Of a stretch of 64,000 nucleotides of DNA, positions 29,436 to 36,922 are shown piece by piece (position 1 is the stretch's first letter; the number at the start of each line of letters is the position of its first letter). The notes under the pieces are model-generated. The model ran no database searches. It had not been told where the DNA came from and saw only the letters and a list, made by a program, of their open reading frames with translations. Made by a program: the position numbers and the translations under genes. This DNA comes from Candidatus Izemoplasmatales bacterium (GTDB lineage Bacteria; Bacillota_I; Bacilli_A; Izemoplasmatales; Hujiaoplasmataceae): assembly GCA_028691315.1 (NCBI GenBank), contig JAQUZN010000001.1, forward strand, positions 57,238 to 121,237, given 5' to 3'.

Positions 29436-31196
29436 TTACTCCAGATATTTATTATGCTGAGGATTTAATAGTAACACTTGATTAGCTGTAGCCATAGGAA
29501 TGATAACTTTCTTAATAGCATCTAAGATTGTGATATCGCTATCAATACTACAAAGAACTTTTTCTCCATCTCGATTACCTGTTCTTAAATTAACAGGACT
29601 TCCCTGTTTAAAATTATCTTCTATTAAAGAATCAACATTGCCACCATAATTTAATGCATATAAATTATAAATCACTTCTTCATATGCAGCATACATGATA
29701 TGAACACAATTTAAATAGAGATCTTTCCGTTCATCATCTTCATACATCATCGCATCATATTTATCATATAATTCATCAGTCGCACGAAATCCTTCAAAAT
29801 TACTACCATAACCAACACCATTCTTAGCCGCTGATCTACAATTTAATACTGCATCTTCCGCTAAGTCTTTCATAGAATCTCTATCAATAACAGAAATTCC
29901 ACCGATCAAATAGTCTACCATATTGGCTTTCAAACTATTCAATCTTCTACGAAGATTTCCAATAACTCCAACACTTTCACTATTCTTAATAGAGTATTCC
30001 AATTCTTTCTCTAAGAAGTTTAATAACCCTTCATAAGCAGAGCTATATTTCCGATTACCATCTTCATCAATCTCATCAGAAAACATATCTTTTGGATTGA
30101 TAAACTTTGTTTTCATATTATCACAAATAATTTGGTCGCAAGTACCATACCATTCTGATATATTTTCGATAGAAGGAGCTTTACCATCTTCAATATCTTT
30201 CTGCTGAACAACAGGATCAATATATTTATTGATTGTACGTCCACCACAAAGATTTACAATGTCATGATATTGATCAATCTGTTTATTTAATCCAGCAATA
30301 ATTAATACTGGTGGTTTCATATTCTCTGGTACAGAATACAAAATCTTCTCTAATTCTGTTAATAAAGCATTTGCATCTCTCGATACACTTGGAGCCATAA
30401 TAACAGTTGGAATATAACCACTTGGATTTTGCTCACTAAATGGAAGAATGATATTTTCATATAGAATCTTTTCCATATAGCTAATCATCTCTGGAGTATC
30501 AACTGGATCTGTAAAGGTGTATAATCTAGGTTTACGAATATCGACAACACCATCTTCACTATTAATATATGCAGGTGAAGTATAACCTCTTTCTAAGGTC
30601 AAACCATCATATGCTTTTACTTTATTTTCTGAATCATTTGACGTTTGAATGGTTATAAAGACGTTTTTACCGAATTCTTGATAGATTGTAGCGATGTCGT
30701 CACTAATCTCTTTATTTCCATTTGTAGAGATCATACAGATGTCTCTTACGCTGTCCACAGAAAACTCTTGTTTATGAGAAAGTATCATTTCTTTGATTTC
30801 TTCAATGATTTTATCCATAGTTCTCACAAATTGAAATACTGGAACTTCTTCATTCTCTTTGAGATAATTACAAATCTTTTCAAATACACTTGCACACATC
30901 ATAACGGTTGAAGTGGTTCCATCACCCACTGTTTTCACAATATGTTCTGTTACTTCAACCAATTGTGTTTGAATGGATTTCTCTAAGGGATTAAAGAAAT
31001 CGATATGAGATAATACTTTATGACCATCTTTTGTATAAGTATCTGGTTTACCCTGACCTGGATCTCCTAAGATAATGGTATTATTACCATAAGGTCCAGC
31101 TGTCATTGCTAGTGTTTCTGATATTTTCTTTAAAGTCATTAACTGCACATTTCTTAAATTATCCTGATCTACTATGTTTGAGAATAAGTCTTTCAT
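29436..31196 (-). CDS. Divergent phage GroEL-type chaperonin (586 aa)
   Basis: The protein shows the group I chaperonin equatorial-domain signatures. GPYGNNTII (34-42) corresponds to the GPKGRNV loop, and GDGTTST (91-97) is the ATP-hydrolysis motif. SLKANMVDYLIGGISVIDRD-SMKDLAEDAVLNCRSAAKNGVGYG (about 421-464) matches the GroEL segment around its catalytic aspartate, here Asp448. The apical part (about 200-340) is poorly conserved. No GroES is visible in the window. The gene overlaps the upstream 31193-31906 gene by 4 nt (ATGA), so the two are translationally coupled. Phage chaperonins are known to fold virion proteins without a co-chaperonin. Its likely clients are the large capsid and fibre proteins encoded nearby. 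Confidence 0.9.
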   Translation of the reverse strand: MKDLFSNIVDQDNLRNVQLMTLKKISETLAMTAGPYGNNTIILGDPGQGKPDTYTKDGHKVLSHIDFFNPLEKSIQTQLVEVTEHIVKTVGDGTTSTVMMCASVFEKICNYLKENEEVPVFQFVRTMDKIIEEIKEMILSHKQEFSVDSVRDICMISTNGNKEISDDIATIYQEFGKNVFITIQTSNDSENKVKAYDGLTLERGYTSPAYINSEDGVVDIRKPRLYTFTDPVDTPEMISYMEKILYENIILPFSEQNPSGYIPTVIMAPSVSRDANALLTELEKILYSVPENMKPPVLIIAGLNKQIDQYHDIVNLCGGRTINKYIDPVVQQKDIEDGKAPSIENISEWYGTCDQIICDNMKTKFINPKDMFSDEIDEDGNRKYSSAYEGLLNFLEKELEYSIKNSESVGVIGNLRRRLNSLKANMVDYLIGGISVIDRDSMKDLAEDAVLNCRSAAKNGVGYGSNFEGFRATDELYDKYDAMMYEDDERKDLYLNCVHIMYAAYEEVIYNLYALNYGGNVDSLIEDNFKQGSPVNLRTGNRDGEKVLCSIDSDITILDAIKKVIIPMATANQVLLLNPQHNKYLE

Positions 31197-31906
31197 GCTT
31201 CTTCCTCTTCCTCACTTTCATTGAAATTGATTTTTTGCTGATAAATATATTCTAGTCTCTCTTTATTAGGAGCAAACAATGTCACAAATTTAAAGGTATT
31301 GTCCATCATATGTTCCATCGTTTCTGGAGTGATATTCGGAATCATTTTACCATTAACAATTAATTTATTAAAAAAATAATCACCAATGTAAATATTCTTA
31401 CCATGGACTTCATGCCCTTCTAAATCTTCAATATACTTAATATAGAAACTATCATGAGTCGACATGAGTTCTTCATCGAAGATATCACCAATAACAATTC
31501 GATGAGCCTTTCCTTCCCGCTCTTTAAATAGTTTCTCTTGTTGTTCATCTTTACAAACAACTGTGAAATTTAATGCTTCATTCGTATCTGCTATCATTAG
31601 CAGTCGAAACAAATCAGTCCTTGGAGATAAATTCAGTATCTGCTGATAATACTTATCAAAGAATTGTTGATGCATATCAATCATCATATCAATTGATATT
31701 TTATCTCGATTTAAAAGAATCGATAACGGATTTCTCAAATCTCTTTCTGATAAATATAATTTAGTCAAATCATCAGTACCCAAAGCACTAAGGTTAAATA
31801 GCTCATCACGAAACTCGAATTCAATCAGTTTCATCAAACCCATTTCTGGATCTATGATCATATCAAATGGAATTAGCACATCTAATCTAAAAACATTTTG
31901 ATCCAT
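31193..31906 (-). CDS. Chaperonin-coupled protein of unknown function
   Basis: The frame is open from 31918, but that ATG overlaps the ribosome site (AAAAGGATG). The ATG at 31906 (MDQNVFRLDVLIPFDM) has better spacing, giving 237 aa. The stop overlaps the chaperonin start by 4 nt. The protein is acidic, ends in a run of Glu (SEEEEEA) and has no motif I recognise. The stretch HGKNIYIGDYFFNKLIVNGKMIP resembles a beta-hairpin-rich domain. Tight coupling to the chaperonin suggests a partner such as a substrate adaptor or lid protein, but nothing in the sequence identifies a GroES mobile loop. Confidence 0.75.
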   Translation of the reverse strand: MDQNVFRLDVLIPFDMIIDPEMGLMKLIEFEFRDELFNLSALGTDDLTKLYLSERDLRNPLSILLNRDKISIDMMIDMHQQFFDKYYQQILNLSPRTDLFRLLMIADTNEALNFTVVCKDEQQEKLFKEREGKAHRIVIGDIFDEELMSTHDSFYIKYIEDLEGHEVHGKNIYIGDYFFNKLIVNGKMIPNITPETMEHMMDNTFKFVTLFAPNKERLEYIYQQKINFNESEEEEEA

Positions 31907-31926
31907 TATGATAACCATCCTTTTAA

Positions 31927-31962
31927 ATATCTGGGTTTATAATAAGCTATAAACCCAGATAT
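31927..31962 (-). terminator. Stem-loop between SSB-like and chaperonin operons
   Basis: A perfect 15-bp stem (31927-31941 with 31948-31962, loop ATAAGC) follows the stop of the 31970-32791 gene. The - strand U-tract is short (TTTAAAAGG), so termination may be partial and allow read-through into the chaperonin operon. Confidence 0.7.
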
Positions 31963-31969
31963 GTTTTTA

Positions 31970-32791
31970 TTATTCGTACTGCTCGTCCTCAATATCATCC
32001 AAAGAACGATTCTGGAATTTATCAGAAGATCCCGCAGTTCCGCCGTTTAAGGCTGCTCCTCCACCACTCTGTTGTCCACCATTGAAGAAACCGCCTTCTC
32101 GTTTTGCATAATTACTCTTATTCTGTACACCAAGCTTTGCAGCCACAGCAGACATCATCTTATACTGTGCATCATCGGTAAATCTATTATAATACTGATT
32201 TGCATAAGCATAAGCGCCATGAATTGATTTTGAATATGTTTCCAAAACATCTAGCAATCCATTTACTTCGATATTTGGTAACACATTCTTTTCATATTTC
32301 TTTGTGCTTGGATCAAAGTTAACAATAGATGCATAACGATCTGATGGAAATTCATAGCAATAAGATTGTTGAACACCACCATCCGTATTAAGCTTCATAA
32401 TAACCAATACAAAGTTTTCTGTACCATAATCAGTTCCATATCCGAAATTAATTAAGGTGTCGTCTTTGGTTGCCACTCCAACCATTTTCAAGATACTCGG
32501 ATTTCCCACTTCAATCAGTCTTCTCATTTCTTGTGAAAGAATCAAAGCATGAGTGTAACTCAACCAAATTGAAATCTTCTTTTCATAATCATAATTAATA
32601 TAATCTCCAGTATTATCTTCTTTCTTTGGAGAGATATTAATACTTAACAATCCATACATAAATTGAACATTTAATGCTACTGGGTCCACCTGTGATTGCG
32701 GATTTCTCAGTTTAAAATCAGAATAAACATACGGATCTCTTACCTCACTTTTATTTATTCCCCGTGAATTATTATCGTATCCCATACTCAT
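31970..32791 (-). CDS. Putative single-stranded DNA-binding protein
   Basis: The 273-aa protein has a folded N-terminal part (about residues 20-215). A Gly/Ser/Gln-rich linker (GGFFNGGQQSGGGAALNGGTAGSSDK) and a very acidic C-terminal tail (SLDDIEDEQYE) follow. This layout of core, glycine-rich linker and acidic tip is that of replicative SSBs, whose tip recruits replication proteins. The core has no clear bacterial OB-fold motif, so the assignment rests on architecture. The start follows AGGAGGATGTAAGGCAT. It is the first gene of a - strand run that continues to the chaperonin. Confidence 0.45.
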   Translation of the reverse strand: MSMGYDNNSRGINKSEVRDPYVYSDFKLRNPQSQVDPVALNVQFMYGLLSINISPKKEDNTGDYINYDYEKKISIWLSYTHALILSQEMRRLIEVGNPSILKMVGVATKDDTLINFGYGTDYGTENFVLVIMKLNTDGGVQQSYCYEFPSDRYASIVNFDPSTKKYEKNVLPNIEVNGLLDVLETYSKSIHGAYAYANQYYNRFTDDAQYKMMSAVAAKLGVQNKSNYAKREGGFFNGGQQSGGGAALNGGTAGSSDKFQNRSLDDIEDEQYE

Positions 32792-32943
32792 ATGCCTTAC
32801 ATCCTCCTAAATAAATATATTTGATTACTTTCTTGTTGCACAATTAATAAATTATAAAATATTCACCTCCTAGCTCAAAGTAATAATATACAATCAATAT
32901 AGACATTCTATTAAGAATATAATATAGATATTGGAGGAATAAT

Positions 32944-33390
32944 ATGTCTAAAAAACCACACGTAATCGATATCAATACAAAATCAAAAAGAGATATCTTT
33001 TTCGTAGCAAAGAACAACACAGAGGCGACATGTATCTTTAAAACACAAGATTTTGATGCTGCAATGAATCGTGCAAATCAAGCGAAAGGAACTTACTATG
33101 TATATAATAGTAAGGGTCAGATCATGTATGTCTCAGATTCAAAAAGTGCGCAAAAAGAGGTCGAGAGCCTTAATATTCATGAGGGCCTATCTATCTCTGC
33201 GAAAGGTATTAATGTTTACTCTATTTCAAGTAACACAATCCCAGATAGTGCATATCACGGCATCTTACATATCGATAGTCCTGTCATGATGTGTGATAAA
33301 TATAAAGTACGTACAGAAGAAGAATATCCAAGATATTTATGGTGTAAAAAGTGTGACATCGAACGATATCTTTTAAGTCATAAAAAATAA
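32944..33390 (+). CDS. Hypothetical protein with C-terminal Cys cluster
   Basis: The 148-aa protein starts after TTGGAGGAATAAT-ATG. Residues 20-75 are rich in Asp, Asn and Lys, and VYNSKGQIMYVSDSK looks like a beta-hairpin. The C-terminal 40 residues hold four Cys or His candidates (MMCDKYKV...YLWCKKCDIERYLL), hinting at a small zinc site. It is a single + strand gene between - strand runs, with its own terminator. No family is recognised. Confidence 0.72.
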   Translation: MSKKPHVIDINTKSKRDIFFVAKNNTEATCIFKTQDFDAAMNRANQAKGTYYVYNSKGQIMYVSDSKSAQKEVESLNIHEGLSISAKGINVYSISSNTIPDSAYHGILHIDSPVMMCDKYKVRTEEEYPRYLWCKKCDIERYLLSHKK

Positions 33391-33396
33391 ACAAAG

Positions 33397-33436
33397 AATA
33401 CTGTATAGGAGTTATTTCCTATACAGTATTTTTATT
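33397..33436. terminator. Bidirectional terminator
   Basis: A perfect 14-bp stem (33397-33410 with 33417-33430, loop GTTATT) is followed by TTTATT. It lies between convergent genes and overlaps the end of the DUF5662 gene. Confidence 0.9.
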
Positions 33437-34037
33437 ATAGTTTTCTTGTAGAACCATCCGTATTATAATACTCGTAATAGAGTGCTAATACTTTGATGAC
33501 AGTTTCTTCTTGTTTCTTACCAAGCTTGATTTTATGTTTATTTTTTTCATACCATTCGATTGCATTTTCTTTGTTATCATGCTCTTGATAAAAATGCATA
33601 CTCATAGCAATCCAGTCTGCACACATTTCTAAAACAAAACTGATAGGCATTGTTTCTCTATGACCATTATCAGCCCACCAATCCCAATGATGCATGTTGT
33701 GATTTTTATGATGATCCCAAGCTTTCTCAAAATTCTGTACATTGTCTTCTTTTTCAGCATCATCTATCGGAAAGAAGTTTTTCCGATAAGATTCAAATTC
33801 AGCTTTTGAGAATTTAGATGAATCGTGTTCCATTACTTGAGAGCTTGTTGTGTTGAGAATATTCATCACTTCATCTAACGTAAATTTATGAATTTCCGTC
33901 AATACGCTTTTCAGTTTATCAATAGCATGAAGATTTCTCCATACGAATTGCACATTCTTAATATGATTATTTATGTAGATACGATATTCATCTCGTTTTC
34001 TTACTGCTTGTAGTTCTAATTCTCTTGATGTGGCCAT
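33435..34037 (-). CDS. DUF5662 (HD-like) protein
   Basis: The 200-aa protein starts after TTAGGAGGATTTC-ATG. It has the DUF5662 pattern: an N-terminal helix with HIKNVQFVWRNL, then MEHDSSKFS (about residues 89-97), HHKNHNMHHWDWW (about 128-140) and CADWIAMSMHF. The His/Asp arrangement (HD, HHxxH, D) resembles metal-dependent HD-domain phosphohydrolases, so nucleotide or phosphate-ester hydrolysis is plausible. The family is frequent in Firmicute phages, but its substrate is not established. Confidence 0.75.
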   Translation of the reverse strand: MATSRELELQAVRKRDEYRIYINNHIKNVQFVWRNLHAIDKLKSVLTEIHKFTLDEVMNILNTTSSQVMEHDSSKFSKAEFESYRKNFFPIDDAEKEDNVQNFEKAWDHHKNHNMHHWDWWADNGHRETMPISFVLEMCADWIAMSMHFYQEHDNKENAIEWYEKNKHKIKLGKKQEETVIKVLALYYEYYNTDGSTRKL

Positions 34038-34153
34038 GAAATCCTCCTAAGTAACCTTTTTAACTCAAAAAATAAAAACTTAAATACTGAGTATTTAGAA
34101 CTTTTATTTATATTGAGATATCCAGCTTCTTTCATGTAATTATAACCTTCCTT

Positions 34154-34468
34154 TTAGCAGGCTTCATCTTTCTCAACGATAAGATCCATTTCATATTGAT
34201 GAGCACACATATTCTCAATCAGGCATCCTCTTGCATCTTTCCACCCCTCTGCAAAATATACAACATCAGCAGTAGACATCAACGCTAATGACTGAGATAA
34301 ATACCACAATGGTTTAGATTCTGCTGGAACACCCTGTATAAAAGATTCAATTACTTCAACTTCTTCTCCGATATATTCAGTTGCTCTCTTAATTGCTCTT
34401 TCTCTAACCTCTAAAATTTCCTCGTCTGTTTTACCTTTCATTGGTTGTGAAATATAAAGTTTTTTCAT
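34154..34468 (-). CDS. DUF4406 (nucleoside deoxyribosyltransferase-like) protein
   Basis: The 104-aa protein begins MKKLYISQPMKGKTDEEI and carries DVVYFAEGWKDARGCLIE near residues 70-88. Both are diagnostic of DUF4406, a small Rossmann-like family related to nucleoside 2-deoxyribosyltransferases. Its length is normal for the family. It may act in nucleotide salvage or base modification; no substrate can be inferred. It starts after GAAAGGATAATACAGAAT-ATG, with a promoter-like motif at 34505-34524. Confidence 0.75.
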   Translation of the reverse strand: MKKLYISQPMKGKTDEEILEVRERAIKRATEYIGEEVEVIESFIQGVPAESKPLWYLSQSLALMSTADVVYFAEGWKDARGCLIENMCAHQYEMDLIVEKDEAC

Positions 34469-34504
34469 ATTCTGTATTATCCTTTCTTTCCCTTATTGGG
34501 AGAT

Positions 34505-34524
34505 CTAAATTTATTATATTGTAA
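34505..34524 (-). promoter_or_regulatory. Promoter-like motif upstream of DUF4406 gene
   Basis: On the - strand it reads TTACAATATAATAAATTTAG, 37 nt before the start codon. It matches the recurrent ACAATATARTAAWTT motif seen before other phage genes in this window. Confidence 0.5.
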
Positions 34525-34548
34525 TATCATTTATAAATGATAAAATAC

Positions 34549-34576
34549 CCGCTATGAACCATAAAGCTCATAGCGG
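34549..34576 (-). terminator. Intrinsic terminator of the holin gene
   Basis: A perfect 9-bp GC-rich stem (34549-34557 with 34568-34576) is followed on the - strand by GTATTTTATC, just after the holin stop. Confidence 0.85.
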
Positions 34577-34596
34577 AATATTATACAAAAAATAAA

Positions 34597-34935
34597 CTAT
34601 TCGTCTTTTGTTTCGTCTTCTTTCTTCCCTAAGAACTTATCGGCAAAAGAAGAAGCAAATGTGCCATTTGCAAAGATGTTTCTACCAGCAGAATGAATAC
34701 CTACTGCGGTAATAGCACTTGCAAGACCTTCAATCAATGTGACAATGATATTATCACTTGATATCGGATAGCTAATAACAATAGCACAAATAATACCAAT
34801 TACAATTAAGATAACTGGAATAATTTCATTTGCTACTTTATCAAGAAATTTCAGATGTTTAATAGCTGCACCTACTAGCAGCAGTAAGATTACTACCTGG
34901 ATATTAAGCGCGATGTCAATACTCCCAAACGTCAT
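34597..34935 (-). CDS. Putative holin
   Basis: The 112-aa protein has three likely membrane spans (about residues 10-27, 36-55 and 60-85). IIPVILIVIGIICAIVI and EGLASAITAVGIHSAGRNIF match the pattern of clostridial phage holins of the Phage_holin_5_2 type, and the C-terminal tail is charged (LGKKEDETKDE). It would permeabilise the cell membrane to release the endolysin, which is encoded far away at 48871. The ribosome site AAAGGAGG is paired inside a 12-bp hairpin (34944-34988), suggesting translational control of lysis timing. The 36-bp-period repeat array lies directly upstream on the same strand. Confidence 0.7.
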   Translation of the reverse strand: MTFGSIDIALNIQVVILLLLVGAAIKHLKFLDKVANEIIPVILIVIGIICAIVISYPISSDNIIVTLIEGLASAITAVGIHSAGRNIFANGTFASSFADKFLGKKEDETKDE

Positions 34936-34943
34936 TTAAATTC

Positions 34944-34988
34944 TACCTCCTTTAATATGTAAGATTTACTCTAATGTTAAAGGAGGTA
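34944..34988 (-). promoter_or_regulatory. Hairpin sequestering the holin ribosome site
   Basis: TACCTCCTTTAA (34944-34955) and TTAAAGGAGGTA (34977-34988) form a perfect 12-bp inverted repeat with a 21-nt loop. On the - strand mRNA, the 3' arm is the Shine-Dalgarno of the holin, 9-10 nt before its ATG. The 5' arm is an anti-SD, so folding would block translation. Confidence 0.75.
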
Positions 34989-35044
34989 CTTCTTAACTTA
35001 AAAAAGTTTTATCATTAGTCCAATTGATATAAATAGTATTCTGT

Positions 35045-35528
35045 GATTCTTTAACAATGTTTGAAATATTATTCAATTCTGAATCTTTTTCTTCGTCTGA
35101 AATTTTAGTAAAGCTTGAATCTTTACTTCCCTATGAAATAATAATGAGTATTGAATCTTTTTCTATAGGTGAAATTTTAGTTTTATGTGAATCTTTATTT
35201 GTTGTTGAAATTATAGGTGTTAGTGAATCATTATCCGCTTCTGAAATATTTTAAAAACCAGATTCTTTTTGTCTCTATGAAAAATTGATGGGTTTGAATC
35301 TTTATGTTGGTATGAAAATTTAAATAATCACGAATCATTTAATTCGCTTGAAATTTTATAATATCATGGTTCGTTCCCTCCTTTGAAATATTAAGTTTCT
35401 ATAACTCTTTACGCCTCATTGAAATTTTAGTTATAGATGAATCTTTACCTACTCCAGAAATTTTAAATAATGTTGAATCTTTAACTATTGGTGAAATATT
35501 ATCCACTATTGAATCGTTCGACTGTAAG
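35045..35528 (-). repeat. TIGR-like array: 36-bp units with two alternating 9-nt motifs
   Basis: On the + strand, box A (consensus GAATCTTTA) starts at 35045, 35081, 35117, 35153, 35189, 35225, 35261, 35296, 35332, 35368, 35403, 35439, 35475 and 35511. Box B (consensus GAAATTTTA) starts at 35063, 35099, 35135, 35171, 35207, 35243, 35279, 35314, 35350, 35385, 35421, 35457 and 35493. Of 26 successive intervals, 24 are exactly 18 nt and two are 17. The first eight bases of box A are exact in 7 of 14 copies; all 13 box B copies start GAAA. The 9-nt stretches between boxes are different in every unit. Read as RNA from the - strand, the unit is TAAAGATTC, 9-nt spacer, TAAAATTTC, 9-nt spacer. Copies near 35368 and 35403 are the most decayed. 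The - strand is preferred because a promoter-like element lies just upstream. The layout equals that described for tandem interspaced guide RNA arrays (36-nt guides with two spacers). Protein-binding iterons are the main alternative. Confidence 0.8.
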
Positions 35529-35548
35529 TGGATTAGTTATTACACTAT

Positions 35549-35567
35549 TATAATATATCATTGAAAA
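35549..35567 (-). promoter_or_regulatory. Promoter-like element reading into the repeat array
   Basis: The 15-mer CAATGATATATTATA on the - strand (35549-35563) is identical to one at 46602-46616, which lies 29 nt before a - strand gene. It also fits the wider ACAATATARTA motif family. It sits 21 nt upstream of the last array unit, with a terminator for the preceding gene just before it. Confidence 0.55.
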
Positions 35568-35574
35568 ATATAAT

Positions 35575-35609
35575 AATTCCTACTTCCCATAATCAGAGAA
35601 GTAGGAATT
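35575..35609 (-). terminator. Intrinsic terminator upstream of the array
   Basis: A perfect 12-bp stem (35575-35586 with 35598-35609) is followed on the - strand by ATTATATTTTTC. It ends the 35615-36805 transcript and insulates the array from it. Confidence 0.88.
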
Positions 35610-35614
35610 TTAGT

Positions 35615-36805
35615 TTAATAGTAAGTATTCATCGTCGTATTATTTTGAGACATCTGTTGTAATGCATTATAGTCAACGAATAACCCATACATCTTTCTAA
35701 TGTAAACAGATTTTTCAGATAAATCTTCACGAAGTTTTGAGTATTTATCAAATACAGATTCCCAACGTTTTCTTTCTTTATCTGATAAATCATCATTCTC
35801 CATTAGATAAGCATCTAAGATACCCATACGACTATTGATCTGTCTCATTAATAACAATGCATCATTTTGAGTTTCAATATTACGAATTCTCATCTTATAT
35901 TCATAAAGATCATCTTCAATAGATTTCAATCCATCTAATTTAATCTTTGTGAAGAATCCAGGTTTTGTAGATTCTGTTGCATAGGTATCTACAAAGTTCC
36001 AGAAAGCTCCTTCAATATTACTAATTACTAAAGAGAGTTTTCTCTTAAATAATTTAGAAGTACTATATGAAACTGACTTCTTTAACATGATAATCGTAGA
36101 ACGATCCTTATCAAGAGAACGATAGATATTTAAATACCATTGCAGTAGGAGGCATTTAAAATCCCCAACTTTAGTATCCATTTCAGGAATCGCTTTCTGA
36201 ATTTGAAGTAAAGCATCTTCTACACCATTTGTAACATATCCACCAAACTCTTTACAGAAGATGCTATTGTTATATCTCATAGTTTCAAACATAACAAATT
36301 CGAACAATGCTTTACATTTATCATAAGAACTCTGATCAAAGGTATCATCCTTTTCGTAAACAAAATAATTTAATTGGTTGATAAATTCTTCAATCGGTTT
36401 AACTCCTGTATAATTATTTACTTCTTCCACAATGATATTTGTAATATCAAGCGCACATAATCCAATCATTGGATCAAATAGCTTATCATCAATTTCTAAA
36501 TAGAATTTATCAAATGGCTGTAAAACAGTTTCTGGATTAAATAAAACACCATCTATCTTATTTGAATCATTAAAAAATGGATATATTCTAGTTCCAAAAA
36601 ATTCACTGTCTGTATTCTCTGTGATCATAACATCTAAGCATCGGAATCTAGGAAATAATTCTGTCAACTCTTTCTGTATCGTATCACAGACCAATCTCAT
36701 TTTCTCTTTTGGCCTTTCTTCATCATTCACCACAAACATCAATTGCTGTGTCATATTATCTATATGATTCTGTCCATCTTCACGACCAATCATAATAGGT
36801 TCCAT
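35615..36805 (-). CDS. Protein of unknown function between capsid gene and array
   Basis: The frame is open from 36811, but that ATG is only 2 nt after the ribosome site (AAAGGAGAT). The ATG at 36805 (MEPIMIGREDGQ) fits better, giving 396 aa. The first half is mixed alpha/beta. PMIGLCALDITNIIVEEVNNYTG (about 115-137) aligns by eye with zincin-like LTxxEITAIILHEIGH helices, but without the HExxH metal ligands. The second half is helical with a coiled coil (GLKSIEDDLYEYKMRIRN to SEKSVYIRKMYGLFVDY). Position after the major capsid gene suggests a virion protein. It is also the nearest protein to the repeat array on the same strand, so a divergent array partner cannot be excluded. No Nop-domain signature was recognised. 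Confidence 0.72.
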   Translation of the reverse strand: MEPIMIGREDGQNHIDNMTQQLMFVVNDEERPKEKMRLVCDTIQKELTELFPRFRCLDVMITENTDSEFFGTRIYPFFNDSNKIDGVLFNPETVLQPFDKFYLEIDDKLFDPMIGLCALDITNIIVEEVNNYTGVKPIEEFINQLNYFVYEKDDTFDQSSYDKCKALFEFVMFETMRYNNSIFCKEFGGYVTNGVEDALLQIQKAIPEMDTKVGDFKCLLLQWYLNIYRSLDKDRSTIIMLKKSVSYSTSKLFKRKLSLVISNIEGAFWNFVDTYATESTKPGFFTKIKLDGLKSIEDDLYEYKMRIRNIETQNDALLLMRQINSRMGILDAYLMENDDLSDKERKRWESVFDKYSKLREDLSEKSVYIRKMYGLFVDYNALQQMSQNNTTMNTYY

Positions 36806-36826
36806 ATTCATATCTCCTTTCGGTCA

Positions 36827-36845
36827 TTTACATTACTAATATGTT
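36827..36845 (-). promoter_or_regulatory. Promoter-like motif upstream of the 35615-36805 gene
   Basis: The - strand reads AACATATTAGTAATGTAAA, 22 nt before the start. It shares the TAGTAAT(n)TAAA half with the motifs at 43708 and 59002. Confidence 0.45.
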
Positions 36846-36874
36846 TCCGAATGTAAGGAAAAAGAGGCAATAAA

Positions 36875-36908
36875 ATATGGAGAGCAGGTCTAAGCCCACT
36901 CTCCATAT
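36875..36908 (-). terminator. Terminator of the major capsid gene
   Basis: A 10-bp stem (ATATGGAGAG, 36875-36884, with CTCTCCATAT, 36899-36908) is followed on the - strand by TTTTATTG. Confidence 0.85.
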
Positions 36909-36922
36909 CATAAGTACGTTTA

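Noticed and set aside
35057..35254. 65-aa frame through the repeat array with a 12-residue repeat (ESFSxxEIL)
   Set aside because: It has no ribosome site and ends after five units, while the motif spacing continues for eight more units across stops and 1-bp slips. The variable segments show no protein-level conservation, so conservation is at the nucleic-acid level.
35045..35528. Classical CRISPR array
   Set aside because: Repeats are only 9 nt and of two alternating types, and spacers are 9 nt. No cas genes are visible.
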